NCBI RefSeq assembly: GCF_000236905.1
Contig: NC_016534.1
Span: forward strand, 124,001-188,000
Direction of reading: 5' to 3'
DNA from: Tetrapisispora phaffii CBS 4417
Lineage: Eukaryota > Ascomycota > Saccharomycetes > Saccharomycetales > Saccharomycetaceae
Length of the DNA stretch: 64,000 nt
The notes under the pieces were generated by a model. The model was not told where the DNA came from. It saw nothing but the letters and a program-made list of their open reading frames with translations, and did no database searches. Below are positions 20,178 through 29,911 of the stretch, one piece after another. Position numbers and translations under genes: made by a program. Positions within the stretch are counted from its first letter, which is position 1. Every line of letters begins with the position of its first letter.

Positions 20178-20461
20178 TTAAGCCGTGTTCCCTTTCCTTT
20201 TCTTTTTTAGCTCTCTGCAAGAGAGTTACTCGTCTTGCTGCAGAAACAAGAAGAAAAAAGAAAATGGTTGGCAGCCACTTAAAACAACATGTCCATCTGC
20301 CATCCGTGCACGCACGCACCTATACACTATTCCTATTTTATCATATTCATAAGTCTTTTAAGTAAATACTATTATTTATTCTCATATCCAGCAGCAAAAT
20401 AATGTTCACCTGCAGGTATGACCAAAATATAAAACGTTCTACAAATTCAACGAACCAAAAG

Positions 20462-20530
20462 AGGTTCAATCATCCTTCCCCAGTAGGAGTGACTATCCTT
20501 ATTCCATGCTTCGATCGTATGATTGAACCT
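20462..20530. repeat. Inverted repeat with 12-bp arms, possible structured RNA
   Basis: AGGTTCAATCAT (20462-20473) is the exact reverse complement of ATGATTGAACCT (20519-20530), with 45 bases between. The spacer is not simple AT repeat, so an extended hairpin is possible. No H/ACA or C/D boxes were convincing. Confidence 0.6.
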
Positions 20531-20600
20531 GTCATCATCATCTTGTTCAAGTAAACTGTGTCTATCATGGTTGTTAGATGCATGTTAAGATCCATACTAG

Positions 20601-20608
20601 TTACCCGG
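20601..20608. promoter_or_regulatory. Reb1 motif upstream of GEA1/2
   Basis: TTACCCGG is an exact Reb1 core. It lies between two genes read in the same direction, where Reb1 can both open the downstream promoter and stop read-through from RIP1 by road-block termination. Confidence 0.55.
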
Positions 20609-20788
20609 TTACATATCTAAGTTATCGAGCCGTTATTAATGACCTGAGAGGAAATTTAAGAACTGACATCAAACTTTTATACACACGCCCTCACACACAT
20701 GTACGTATATAAAACCTAACAGGTTTATTCCTATCCATGTCAGTCCTTAGATTGATCAGAACCAATTGAAATAAGCACTCCAGCAACG

Positions 20789-23700
20789 ATGGTAGGTAAT
20801 AGTCGAAGCCATTCAATTAGTCCCACCGATTCGGTGACTATTGTCATTAAAGAATGCATTAAGTTATCAACGGCAATGAGGAAGTACTCAAATTTTACAT
20901 CTCAATCGAGTGTTTCTGCTTTACTTAGTGGCAGCAGTGAGTTGTTTTACAATAAACAGGAGTTTTTACAGTCCAATAAAGTAAATGAGAGTGAAATTGA
21001 CGATAATATGTCATTGTTCTCAGCAGAGGCTATCAGTTTGGACGGGTTAGTTGTTAAATTAAGAGATACAAATTTAATGAATCCAAACAAAAACAGTGCT
21101 CAACATAACACTGCACACACCAATCCAATTAAACAAAATGATCCATTGTTGGCGGGGCTGCTCCAATTGAGATTGATGTTAAATAAATTGGATTCCTTAA
21201 ATGATATCGACTCATTAACATTAATCCAACCATTTTTAGTGGTCATTGCTACTGGGAAAATATCAACGTATATCACTTCCTTAGCACTGGATTCCTTACA
21301 TAAATTTCTAGCATTGGATATCATTAATGAATCAATGGACAATTTCATCGTCAATTACAGGGAGATTGTCAATGCAGTGATTAATTGTAAGACAGATAAT
21401 CAAAAGATATCAAATACTCCATCGGCTACAGCAAGTAATGTTTCAAATATTGATGATACGATCTTAATTAGGATCCTTTCAATTTTAAGTATAGTGATCA
21501 ATTCACAACACTTCAATTCATTATCCGATTCAAATGTACATGAAATTTTAACTATTATTATGTCAGTAGCATGTAATAAGAAAAAGAGTGAAGTGTTAAG
21601 AAAAAATGCAGAATCTATAATGAGTTCAATTACAATCAAATTATTCAGTAAATTAAATGATATGAAATCAAAAACAACAGGAACCGTGTATATCAATGAC
21701 GAATCTTATTCAAAGGATGCACTAAAGGATGTATTTGAAAATGATACTGAAGGAAAAGATGATGTCTCTGAAACAATTCATAAAAACGAGGAACAAGTAC
21801 AAGAGGTTACAGATGATGATAGAACCATGGTAAGCAAAAATATAGAAAGTTCTTCAACTACAAGAAATATTGAACCTAATTTTGGTGTACCTGTGTTAAG
21901 ACTATATTTAAACATGTTATTATCATTAATTACACCAGAAAACCAAACAAGACATACAAATTCAACAAAAATTTTAGCATTACAATTCATCAATATGTCT
22001 GTTGAATTATCTGGAGATGACATATTATCACATCCTCAATTGTTCAATGTCATTTCAGATCCTATATTCAAGTCCATTTTATTTATAATCCAAAACTCTA
22101 ATAAACTATCATTATTGCAAGCGGCGTTGCAACTGTTCACGACATTGTTTTTAAATTTACATTGTCACCTACAAATGCAAATAGAATTAACTCTTAATAA
22201 AATTTTTGAGGTATTGCTGGAAGGAACAAATAAAACAAACAAAGAGGTAGAAACTGATGGGCCATCTAAATCTAGACCTCCAAAGGTCAAAGAATTACTA
22301 ATTGAGCAGATATCAATTTTGTGGACTCGTTCACCTTCTTTCTTTACATCTTTATTCATTAACTTTGACTGTAACTTGGACAGATCTGATGTTGCAATCA
22401 ATTTTTTAAAAGCATTAACAACATTATCATTACCAGAGTCATCTATAACTTCAACTGAGACAGTACCACCAATCTGCTTAGAAGGACTAGTTTCCTTTGT
22501 CGATGACCTATATACTGATTTACGTAATGTTAACAGACAACAGTTTTTATTAGAAAAAGACACAATTGACTTGATCAAAAAAAGAGAACGTAAAACTATG
22601 TTTATCAAATGTGCAGAAGAATTTAATATTAAACCAAAGATTGGTATTCCAATGCTTATTGAGAAAGGATTTATAAAATCAGACCAAGATTCCGATTTAG
22701 CTGAATTTTTATTTGAAAATAACAGTAGAGTTAATAAGAAGCAGATTGGTTTGCTTTTATGTGATCCAAAGAGAACCGGACTATTGAATGAATTTATCAA
22801 GTTATTCAATTTTGAAAATTTAAGAGTAGACGAAGCAATTAGAATATTGTTAACCAAGTTTAGATTACCGGGCGAATCACAACAAATCGAAAGAATCGTC
22901 GAAGCATTTTCTTCTGGATATGTCTCAAGTCAAAAATATGATAGCACTAAATTAGAAAATCCATCAGAAAATGACAATGCAACTGTGCAACCAGATTCTG
23001 ATTCGGTATTTGTATTAAGTTATTCTATTATTATGTTGAATACAGATTTACATAATCCACAAGTGAAAGAACATATGTCCTTCGAAGATTACTCTGGAAA
23101 CTTAAAAGGCTGTTATAATTCTCAGGATTTCCCTCATTGGTATCTAGATAAAATATACTGTTCTATTAGAGACAAGGAAATTGTAATGCCAGAAGAACAC
23201 CATGGTGATGAAAAATGGTTCGAGGATGCATGGAATAATTTAATTTCTTCCACAACTGTAATGACCGAAATTAAAACCGACTTTAGAACGGCAATAGAGA
23301 AATATGGCGAAATTGAAATGGCGCACTTTAATAGAGCTGTTTTTAAAAATGTAGGACCCTCTATTTTAAGTGCGCTCTTCCAAATATTTGTAGCCGCTTC
23401 TGACGAATATATTACAACAAGAATGTTAACAACTATTGAGAAATGCTCTTCAATTGCATCATTCTTCAACTTCAAAGGGTTATTTAATGATATATTACGT
23501 AATATTTCAAAAATCACTACACTTGCAATTCCAGAAAATGAGATACTTTCACCAGAAATGGATACTATTCCGCTAGTTGAAATTAAAGCTGAAGATTCAA
23601 ACTTTGTTATTCCTGTTAGTACAAGATCTGTCTATTTTGGTAAAAATTACAAGGGACAGTTATCCACAATTGTCTACTTCAGAATTATCAGAAGAAATAG

Positions 23701-25213
23701 ATTAATTAATATGATGAACGATATCACATGGAAAGAAACAATTGCAATGTTACTAAACATGTATGAAAATTTATTATTTCCAGGTGACATTTTTGTCGAG
23801 TTCCAGAAGAAGGTACATTTAACAAAATTATTAGCACCAGAGCCTGTTGTTAAACTTAACAAAAATGAGGAAAGTAGAGGCTTATTTTCCACATTTGCTT
23901 CATATCTTACTGGTGGTGAAGAACCGACAGCCGAAGAGATTGATTATTCTATTAGAACAATGAATTGTTTACAAATCAGTAAAATTAAAACTTCCTTATT
24001 TGGAAATGGTACAAATCTAACGACAGATGTTATTGATTACTTTTTAGATGCTATTCCGGAAAAGAAAACTCGCGAGAACGCTAGATTTTATGAAGCTGAA
24101 CTGTTATTCATAACAGAAATATCTGTTGCCTTGTTTTCTCTTGGGAAAAACGGCGAACAGTTTTCTGATTCATTACTACATAGATTAACTGATTTGAGAT
24201 CGAGAAAAGATATAAGCAAAAAGACAGTTTGTCGTCTAACTCAATATGTACTCATTTTACTATCAATTATGGATAATAAAACTGACTATTTGGTCGAATT
24301 ATTATCAAAAGAAATTGGAGGCCATCCAGATGTATTTGATAATGATTTTTTCCAAAGTGAAGAAGGTCTTGGTTTTGTCCACTCATTATTAAATCTTGTT
24401 AACATATCCAATTATCAAGAAAAATTATTTGGCGAAGAGACATTATGGAATATTTTAAAATTAGTCACTCCTATTTATAGATACGGATTAATTACTTTTG
24501 ACTTTTTAGAGACTTCCATATCTAACAACCCTGATATTTCAAATACTGATAACTTTTTCCATATGATTAGCTTACTCGATGTTATATCTTCTATTGGTGC
24601 AGTCGGTAATGCTTGGGAAGAAGAGTATGAGAATTTGGTTAAAAGCGGACATAAAGTAAACTCTGAAAATCCACACAAGAATGAAATAGAGTTAGCAATA
24701 AAATCAATTGATTTATGCTTAAAGTTTATTAGAGACAATTCTATTTTTTCCAAGCTTGATGACACAAAGAGATGCACTTTAATTCAAGTATTATGTCATC
24801 AATGCCAAAACCCTTGCAAAGAAATTAGAACATACACAACTAAAGCATTAGAAACTATCTTATGTTTCAACAATGAAAAGGCTATGAATTTACCAGTCTC
24901 TGATATAGAAAGTTTAATTGAGGGAGGTTTTATGCCGTTATTAGAGAACGATCAATCACATATCACTGACATTTTGGGGATAGTCGGCAAATTTTACATT
25001 AGTTACTTAGAAAACGATAAAGCTACAAATGATACATTTATCAAGATCTTAAGTATATTTAATAAGTTTGTTGAAGATACAGAGGTAGAAAAACAACTCC
25101 AACAATTGATTATCGACAAAAAAGACATTATAAAGAAGCTTAAAAATACTTCAACTATGACTACCCCATCAATATCACCATCACCATCACCAATTCCAAA
25201 GGAGAGCGATTGA
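20789..25213 (+). CDS. GEA2: Gea1/Gea2 (GBF1-type) Arf guanine nucleotide exchange factor
   Basis: Large Arf-GEF of 1474 residues (Gea2 has 1459) acting at the early Golgi in COPI vesicle formation; the family is the target of brefeldin A. Order of domains: N-terminal DCB and HUS helical regions (about 1-570), Sec7 domain (about 595-800), then HDS regions to the C-terminus. The Sec7 domain shows FNIKPKIGIPMLIEKGFI, the catalytic glutamic finger E696 in LPGESQQIERI, and FVLSYSIIMLNTDLHNPQV. An acidic insert near residues 310-360 is probably disordered. It is followed by URA3 and TIM9, exactly as YEL022W is, which favours GEA2; the S. cerevisiae paralogue is GEA1 (YJR031C). Confidence 0.95.
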   Translation: MVGNSRSHSISPTDSVTIVIKECIKLSTAMRKYSNFTSQSSVSALLSGSSELFYNKQEFLQSNKVNESEIDDNMSLFSAEAISLDGLVVKLRDTNLMNPNKNSAQHNTAHTNPIKQNDPLLAGLLQLRLMLNKLDSLNDIDSLTLIQPFLVVIATGKISTYITSLALDSLHKFLALDIINESMDNFIVNYREIVNAVINCKTDNQKISNTPSATASNVSNIDDTILIRILSILSIVINSQHFNSLSDSNVHEILTIIMSVACNKKKSEVLRKNAESIMSSITIKLFSKLNDMKSKTTGTVYINDESYSKDALKDVFENDTEGKDDVSETIHKNEEQVQEVTDDDRTMVSKNIESSSTTRNIEPNFGVPVLRLYLNMLLSLITPENQTRHTNSTKILALQFINMSVELSGDDILSHPQLFNVISDPIFKSILFIIQNSNKLSLLQAALQLFTTLFLNLHCHLQMQIELTLNKIFEVLLEGTNKTNKEVETDGPSKSRPPKVKELLIEQISILWTRSPSFFTSLFINFDCNLDRSDVAINFLKALTTLSLPESSITSTETVPPICLEGLVSFVDDLYTDLRNVNRQQFLLEKDTIDLIKKRERKTMFIKCAEEFNIKPKIGIPMLIEKGFIKSDQDSDLAEFLFENNSRVNKKQIGLLLCDPKRTGLLNEFIKLFNFENLRVDEAIRILLTKFRLPGESQQIERIVEAFSSGYVSSQKYDSTKLENPSENDNATVQPDSDSVFVLSYSIIMLNTDLHNPQVKEHMSFEDYSGNLKGCYNSQDFPHWYLDKIYCSIRDKEIVMPEEHHGDEKWFEDAWNNLISSTTVMTEIKTDFRTAIEKYGEIEMAHFNRAVFKNVGPSILSALFQIFVAASDEYITTRMLTTIEKCSSIASFFNFKGLFNDILRNISKITTLAIPENEILSPEMDTIPLVEIKAEDSNFVIPVSTRSVYFGKNYKGQLSTIVYFRIIRRNRLINMMNDITWKETIAMLLNMYENLLFPGDIFVEFQKKVHLTKLLAPEPVVKLNKNEESRGLFSTFASYLTGGEEPTAEEIDYSIRTMNCLQISKIKTSLFGNGTNLTTDVIDYFLDAIPEKKTRENARFYEAELLFITEISVALFSLGKNGEQFSDSLLHRLTDLRSRKDISKKTVCRLTQYVLILLSIMDNKTDYLVELLSKEIGGHPDVFDNDFFQSEEGLGFVHSLLNLVNISNYQEKLFGEETLWNILKLVTPIYRYGLITFDFLETSISNNPDISNTDNFFHMISLLDVISSIGAVGNAWEEEYENLVKSGHKVNSENPHKNEIELAIKSIDLCLKFIRDNSIFSKLDDTKRCTLIQVLCHQCQNPCKEIRTYTTKALETILCFNNEKAMNLPVSDIESLIEGGFMPLLENDQSHITDILGIVGKFYISYLENDKATNDTFIKILSIFNKFVEDTEVEKQLQQLIIDKKDIIKKLKNTSTMTTPSISPSPSPIPKESD

Positions 25214-25665
25214 TCACGAAGTGAACTGAGAAGTATAGTTGAAATAACAATAGTATCTTGTAAATCCATTATGTATAAAAGTGTAACAAATAATATATAC
25301 TCAAGTATAAAACCAAATGAACGTTGGTACAAATATTCTAGTTGACTCTTCCTATGGTTTGATTATTTTGATTACAGCTTTAGTGAGCTCGCGATGATTC
25401 ATTTTTAGTTCTGAAATATTGGAACTTTTGATATCAAAAACTGTGTTTTATATTTTACAATTGCAATTGGTTTATAACATTAAATATTAAAAGGGTTATC
25501 ACCAGCATGATCTAATTCTTAGAAAGTCACAGTTTAGTAATGTCTATTTGATTTGTATTCATTATCTTATTGCAGTGATAAAAATTGAACTGGAAACCAT
25601 CGCAAAAAGATAGTCTCTGATCGTGGAATATTTTGCAATAGAAAGATAATAAAAGGAGATTAAAT
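25214..25665. other. Intergenic region GEA-URA3
   Basis: AT-rich URA3 promoter region of 452 bp. No exact Ppr1 site (TTCGG-N6-CCGAA) is present. No gene or repeat is supported. Confidence 0.5.
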
Positions 25666-26463
25666 ATGTCTACATTAACCTATGAACAAAGAGCTAAAAC
25701 TCATCCAAATAAGGTTGCTTCAAAGTTACTAAATTTGATGGCTGAAAAGAAAACCAACTTATCTGGCTCCTTGGATGTTCGTACTACTAAAGAGTTATTA
25801 CGATTAGCAGATATTTTGGGTCCTTATATCTGTGTGCTAAAGACACATGTTGATATATTGGATGATTTTTCTTATGAAGGTACTATCAAACCGTTAAAGG
25901 AATTAGCAGCTAAGCACAAGTTTTTAATCTTTGAAGATAGAAAATTTGCTGATATTGGAAACACTGTAAAATTACAGTATTCTTCCGGTGTTTATAAGAT
26001 TGTCGAATGGGCAGATATCACTAATGCACACGGTGTGACTGGTTCAGGAATTGTTGCTGGGTTGAAAGCAGCTGCCGAAGAATGCACCAAAGAACCAAGA
26101 GCACTACTAATGTTAGCAGAATTATCGTCTAAGGGTTCTCTGGCTCATGGGGAATACACTAGAGGAACGGTTGACATTGCCAAATCGGATAAAGATTTTG
26201 TGATTGGTTTCATATCTCAAAAGGACATGGGTGGCAAAGATGAAGGTTTTGACTGGCTAATTATGACGCCTGGTGTTGGTTTAGACGACAAGGGAGATAG
26301 CTTAGGCCAGCAATACCGTACTGTTGATGATGTAGTCTCTACTGGTTCTGACATCATTATTGTCGGTAGAGGATTATTTGCCAATGGGAGAGATCCAAAG
26401 GTTGAAGGTGAACGTTACAGAAAGGCCGGTTGGGACGCATACTTGAAGAGAATTGGAAAGTAG
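25666..26463 (+). CDS. URA3: Orotidine-5'-phosphate decarboxylase
   Basis: Catalyses OMP to UMP, the last step of de novo pyrimidine synthesis, in the cytosol. It has 265 residues (267 in S. cerevisiae) and forms a TIM barrel. The catalytic signature [12 protein letters not shown] is present with D91, K93 and D96. The phosphate-binding segment ends with [23 protein letters not shown]. The start [21 protein letters not shown] matches the family N-terminus. Flanked by GEA and TIM9 as in S. cerevisiae chromosome V. Confidence 0.98.
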   Translation: MSTLTYEQRAKTHPNKVASKLLNLMAEKKTNLSGSLDVRTTKELLRLADILGPYICVLKTHVDILDDFSYEGTIKPLKELAAKHKFLIFEDRKFADIGNTVKLQYSSGVYKIVEWADITNAHGVTGSGIVAGLKAAAEECTKEPRALLMLAELSSKGSLAHGEYTRGTVDIAKSDKDFVIGFISQKDMGGKDEGFDWLIMTPGVGLDDKGDSLGQQYRTVDDVVSTGSDIIIVGRGLFANGRDPKVEGERYRKAGWDAYLKRIGK

Positions 26464-27110
26464 TTAGCTTTATCTCGACAGAGAAACGTCTTCGACATAA
26501 AGGACTGTTTATAGAAAAATTTTACATTTTCAGCTGTGATCTTTTGTATTTATATATAATTCCATATACGTATCATATTATGTAATGTACATATCCCGTA
26601 TACATATCCATATATGTTTTCATGCTGTAAACCACCGTGAACTGTTTCAGTGAATAACTTCTTTTGAGCATTTCGTATCCCCCCTCCTTATCATCACTGC
26701 AGTTTCAAAGTGCTTATGAAAACCCACTCAGTTTGTAGTTCAACTCTAATAGAACGCAAATATTCATTTGCTGACGTTCTCTCAATTTAAGTCACTTAGA
26801 TTGATGACAAGGTTCACTCTTTCTTACCCGCGGTTTAAAGGTTTTCTAAGTCGTCTCTCAGAATTTTTCAATAGAGGCACACTAGGAAATCGTAATGAAA
26901 ACTTTATGAATAGACTAATTTAATTCATAGAAACTTACTTTACTTTAAAAGCATGTATATGAGTATTATAATTGATCTATCTACCATTTGAACTCTCGTT
27001 AATAAGGGTTAGTTGCACACCCCAAGTTTAAATTTTAATAGCGAATTAACGATTGCTATCGGAGACTCATATATCTAAATATACACAACTATACGTCAAA
27101 TCAGATCATA
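26464..27110. other. Intergenic region URA3-TIM9
   Basis: AT-rich spacer with one Reb1 motif, TTACCCG at 26824-26830 (context TTACCCGCGG), about 285 bp upstream of TIM9. No gene is supported. Confidence 0.5.
26824..26830. promoter_or_regulatory. Reb1 motif upstream of TIM9
   Basis: TTACCCG followed by CGG. The site is in the expected upstream range for a nucleosome-depleted promoter. Only the core is matched. Confidence 0.45.
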
Positions 27111-27374
27111 ATGGAAGCTTTAAACTCTAGAGAACAACAAGATTTCCAAAAGTTGGTTGAACAGAAGCAAATGAAGGATTTCATGCGTTTATATTCAAAC
27201 TTAGTTGAGAGATGTTTCAATGACTGTGTTAACGATTTCACTTCTTCCAAGTTAACTAACAAAGAACAAACCTGTCTAATGAGATGTTCTGAAAAGTTCT
27301 TAAAACATAGTGAACGTGTAGGTCAACGCTTCCAAGAACAAAATGCTGCTATGGGTCAGTCTCTTCAACGTTAA
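27111..27374 (+). CDS. TIM9: Small Tim chaperone Tim9
   Basis: Intermembrane-space chaperone that forms a hexamer with Tim10 and guides carrier proteins to the TIM22 complex. It has 87 residues, the family length. The twin CX3C motif is C35-FND-C39 and C55-LMR-C59, forming two disulfides between helices. There is no presequence, as expected for Mia40-dependent import. Matches YEL020W-A downstream of URA3. The 3' flank carries a Puf3-type element. Confidence 0.97.
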   Translation: MEALNSREQQDFQKLVEQKQMKDFMRLYSNLVERCFNDCVNDFTSSKLTNKEQTCLMRCSEKFLKHSERVGQRFQEQNAAMGQSLQR

Positions 27375-27425
27375 ATAATTTTCACCATCATTTTATTATA
27401 ATATTTAGTATACTCAGATATCTAA

Positions 27426-27435
27426 CGTGTAAATA
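27426..27435 (+). promoter_or_regulatory. Puf3-type mRNA element in TIM9 3' flank
   Basis: CGTGTAAATA (core TGTAAATA at 27428-27435, with C at -2) lies about 52 bases after the stop codon. Puf3 regulates mRNAs for mitochondrial proteins through this element, consistent with the gene. Confidence 0.65.
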
Positions 27436-27544
27436 TCAATCAATCACAATAAAGTTTTAAATTATAAAAATTAAATCTATTTATTATTAATTACTATTTA
27501 CTATTACAGTGCTCTATAATCATTATGAAAATCTTAGCAAATCA

Positions 27545-29428
27545 CTATCCTCCATGAAGTGAGACTTTAGATTTGTTACGTAAACTTCTCAAACTGGAAC
27601 TGCGTTCCAACAAAGTTCTTCTACGCATTGATCCAGTGTTCTCATTATCTTCTTCTTCTTCGTCCTCATCATCAATTGGATCAATTTTGTAACTTTGTAA
27701 CCAGGCAATGGCACTAATGATACCTAATGACCACCATCCTAACCATGCAATTTCGTACTCTTGCGTCCAGGACATTAGATAACCCCAAATCAATGGACCA
27801 ACAAATCTAGCCGATGACGAGATGCTAATAGTCGCACCATTAATAACGGCACGACAGCTCAACGGACTACTATTGTGTATTAATAATGTAATCTGAGGAT
27901 TTGTCAAAGAACTACACAACGTTTTAGAACCAGTGATAAAATACAAATAACATACAGTGGCCCATCTTGGGATCCAGTCTTTTTGCAAGAACACAACATA
28001 TGGTATAATTAGGTAAAGCACTGGGTATATTTTGACTAACGTCCTAAATATAGTCAAACAATCATATTTTCTGTCAATTGTTGGGAAAATAAAAATCACA
28101 ACCAATACACCAAAAATACCAGTGGTTGAGAGTAAAGTACCTGTCTGCTCAGATGAATATCCTATACCACCTGAAATCTTCCAAGGAAATTTTGAAACTA
28201 ACTGTGTTGAATCGCTTGGATCTTTCTCCAATTCATAAGCCAAGAATATTGGTAAGAATTCATTAAAAACTATAGTATGCAAAGCCATAATGAAACTTAC
28301 TGAAATTGGGTAAAATACAGAAGTATGCAAAACATGATGTATCGCACTATTTTCTGCACAACCATCGAATGCCACGTTGGTATCAGTTGGGGTTATGTCA
28401 GTGTTTTCAACAATAGAATACGTTCTAATAAGGGCCACTGATTCTCTTCTAGTCAACAGTGGTAAAGATTGTATACTTTCTGCTTCACTAGTGTTTTCAG
28501 ATTCATCAATATCATCGTGATCAATATTTTCAGTCATGTTATTTCGATGATATGGGGAAGAGATCTCTTGAGTAGTGCTTGAATGCACCAGCGGGGTTGT
28601 CTCATTTATGATATGATCCTGTTCCGGATCAACATTGGAATGGTTCCCTGCATAGTTGGTATTCCAAGCTCTTTGTTTTACTTTAATTGAAAATATATGT
28701 TTTTTAATAAAATCTCCTATTATAAGTCCATAATCTTTTCTATTCTTGTAATCTGGATGGGTTTCTTCCAAAAATAAAAAATTAACTAAAATGCTGATTA
28801 AGATGTAAGCAAATATCGCAATATTCGGTAAAGAGTACGGATATATCTTAACTAATCGTTTCACACTTGCTGGAAACCAATTTGGTGGGTATGTGTTATT
28901 TTCTTCTCTAAAGACCAAATACCCACCAACCATAGGCCCAATAACAGCACCTGTTTCAAATAGTAAAGGAAGCATACTAAATGCCACACCTTGATACCTC
29001 CTCTCTGTAGCCAATTCACCTATTACGGTCCTTATAATTGAAACATTACCATTTAATAAACCCATCATACCTCTTGCTAATAATGTTTGGTAATAATATT
29101 TAGCAAAACCTAATACCAAAAGTGAAATACCTGTCCCAAAAAGACCAAGCAAAAGTGTTGGTTTTCTACCATATTGTTGAGATACTTTACTCCAATTATA
29201 TGCTGTAAGAACTTGACATAAAGCAAAACATGATGCCAAATAACCTGAATACTTTGAAACTTGTGCATTGTCAGGAGAAACATGGAAGTCTTTGACCATA
29301 TAATATACATATGGGAATAAAGATGTAAATGACATTGGCTCGACTATTCTAATCATGGATAAGAAAAACAATTGATACCAGGGGAAACCCTTCATCTGCT
29401 CATTAAATGTTAAACTTTTTTTAGCCAT
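27545..29428 (-). CDS. Vacuolar-type MFS transporter (YCR023C-like)
   Basis: Major facilitator superfamily protein of 627 residues, matching S. cerevisiae YCR023C (611 residues), a vacuolar membrane protein of unknown substrate in the multidrug-resistance group. About twelve membrane segments are split by a long hydrophilic central loop (about 235-370, Asp/Glu/Ser-rich). The MFS signature after the second segment reads QQYGRKPTLLLG. A second repeat half begins near FYPISVSFIMALHTIVF. The C-terminal tail is acidic, then basic and Ser-rich (DEDEEEEDNENTGSMRRR), and probably cytosolic. It adjoins SLM5, the YCR024C equivalent. Substrate is unknown. Confidence 0.9.
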   Translation of the reverse strand: MAKKSLTFNEQMKGFPWYQLFFLSMIRIVEPMSFTSLFPYVYYMVKDFHVSPDNAQVSKYSGYLASCFALCQVLTAYNWSKVSQQYGRKPTLLLGLFGTGISLLVLGFAKYYYQTLLARGMMGLLNGNVSIIRTVIGELATERRYQGVAFSMLPLLFETGAVIGPMVGGYLVFREENNTYPPNWFPASVKRLVKIYPYSLPNIAIFAYILISILVNFLFLEETHPDYKNRKDYGLIIGDFIKKHIFSIKVKQRAWNTNYAGNHSNVDPEQDHIINETTPLVHSSTTQEISSPYHRNNMTENIDHDDIDESENTSEAESIQSLPLLTRRESVALIRTYSIVENTDITPTDTNVAFDGCAENSAIHHVLHTSVFYPISVSFIMALHTIVFNEFLPIFLAYELEKDPSDSTQLVSKFPWKISGGIGYSSEQTGTLLSTTGIFGVLVVIFIFPTIDRKYDCLTIFRTLVKIYPVLYLIIPYVVFLQKDWIPRWATVCYLYFITGSKTLCSSLTNPQITLLIHNSSPLSCRAVINGATISISSSARFVGPLIWGYLMSWTQEYEIAWLGWWSLGIISAIAWLQSYKIDPIDDEDEEEEDNENTGSMRRRTLLERSSSLRSLRNKSKVSLHGG

Positions 29429-29911
29429 TCTAATTCTTAAATATCATGCATAGGAAGTCTTTATTTATGCTTATTAATGGATAACTCTTAAAAATATCTT
29501 TGAATTGCGATTAATCTTATAGGTAGTACTACAAAACGAGTTGCTCATATAACATTTGAATTAACTAGATCTTATAATTAAAATAGTCAATTGTGACTTT
29601 AACACCCTTTTATTTCACTTGGAGCTTTTCTTTTTTAGTAGTCAGCTTTTTATAAGCGATTTTGGTGACTAATAGAGAAGACAAACGGTTGAACTATATA
29701 AGCAAAGGTAATGACCAACGTTTAATCAGTTATTTCTGAAGTGCTTAAGTCTGAAATTCTTTTAATTAATGCGTCAGATATATACTGTTTCTATAATATT
29801 ATTCACAAGCATTAGTGTTTGTAACTTCCATCTTATGGAGGAAGCACGATACACTTTTATTTTCAACGATTGTTCTATTGTATAATGTTTTCATTAAATT
29901 ATTGAGAGGCA
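29429..29911. other. Intergenic region YCR023C-like to SLM5
   Basis: AT-rich, containing the promoter of the transporter (read leftwards) and the SLM5 3' flank. I see no motif or repeat worth naming. Confidence 0.5.

Larger units (their letters stand above)
20178..20788. other. Intergenic region RIP1-GEA
   Basis: Contains an inverted repeat with 12-bp arms (20462-20530) in sequence less AT-rich than usual, and a Reb1 motif TTACCCGG at 20601-20608, about 180 bp before the GEA start. The S. cerevisiae ORF YEL023C, which lies between these genes, has no counterpart here. Confidence 0.55.
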
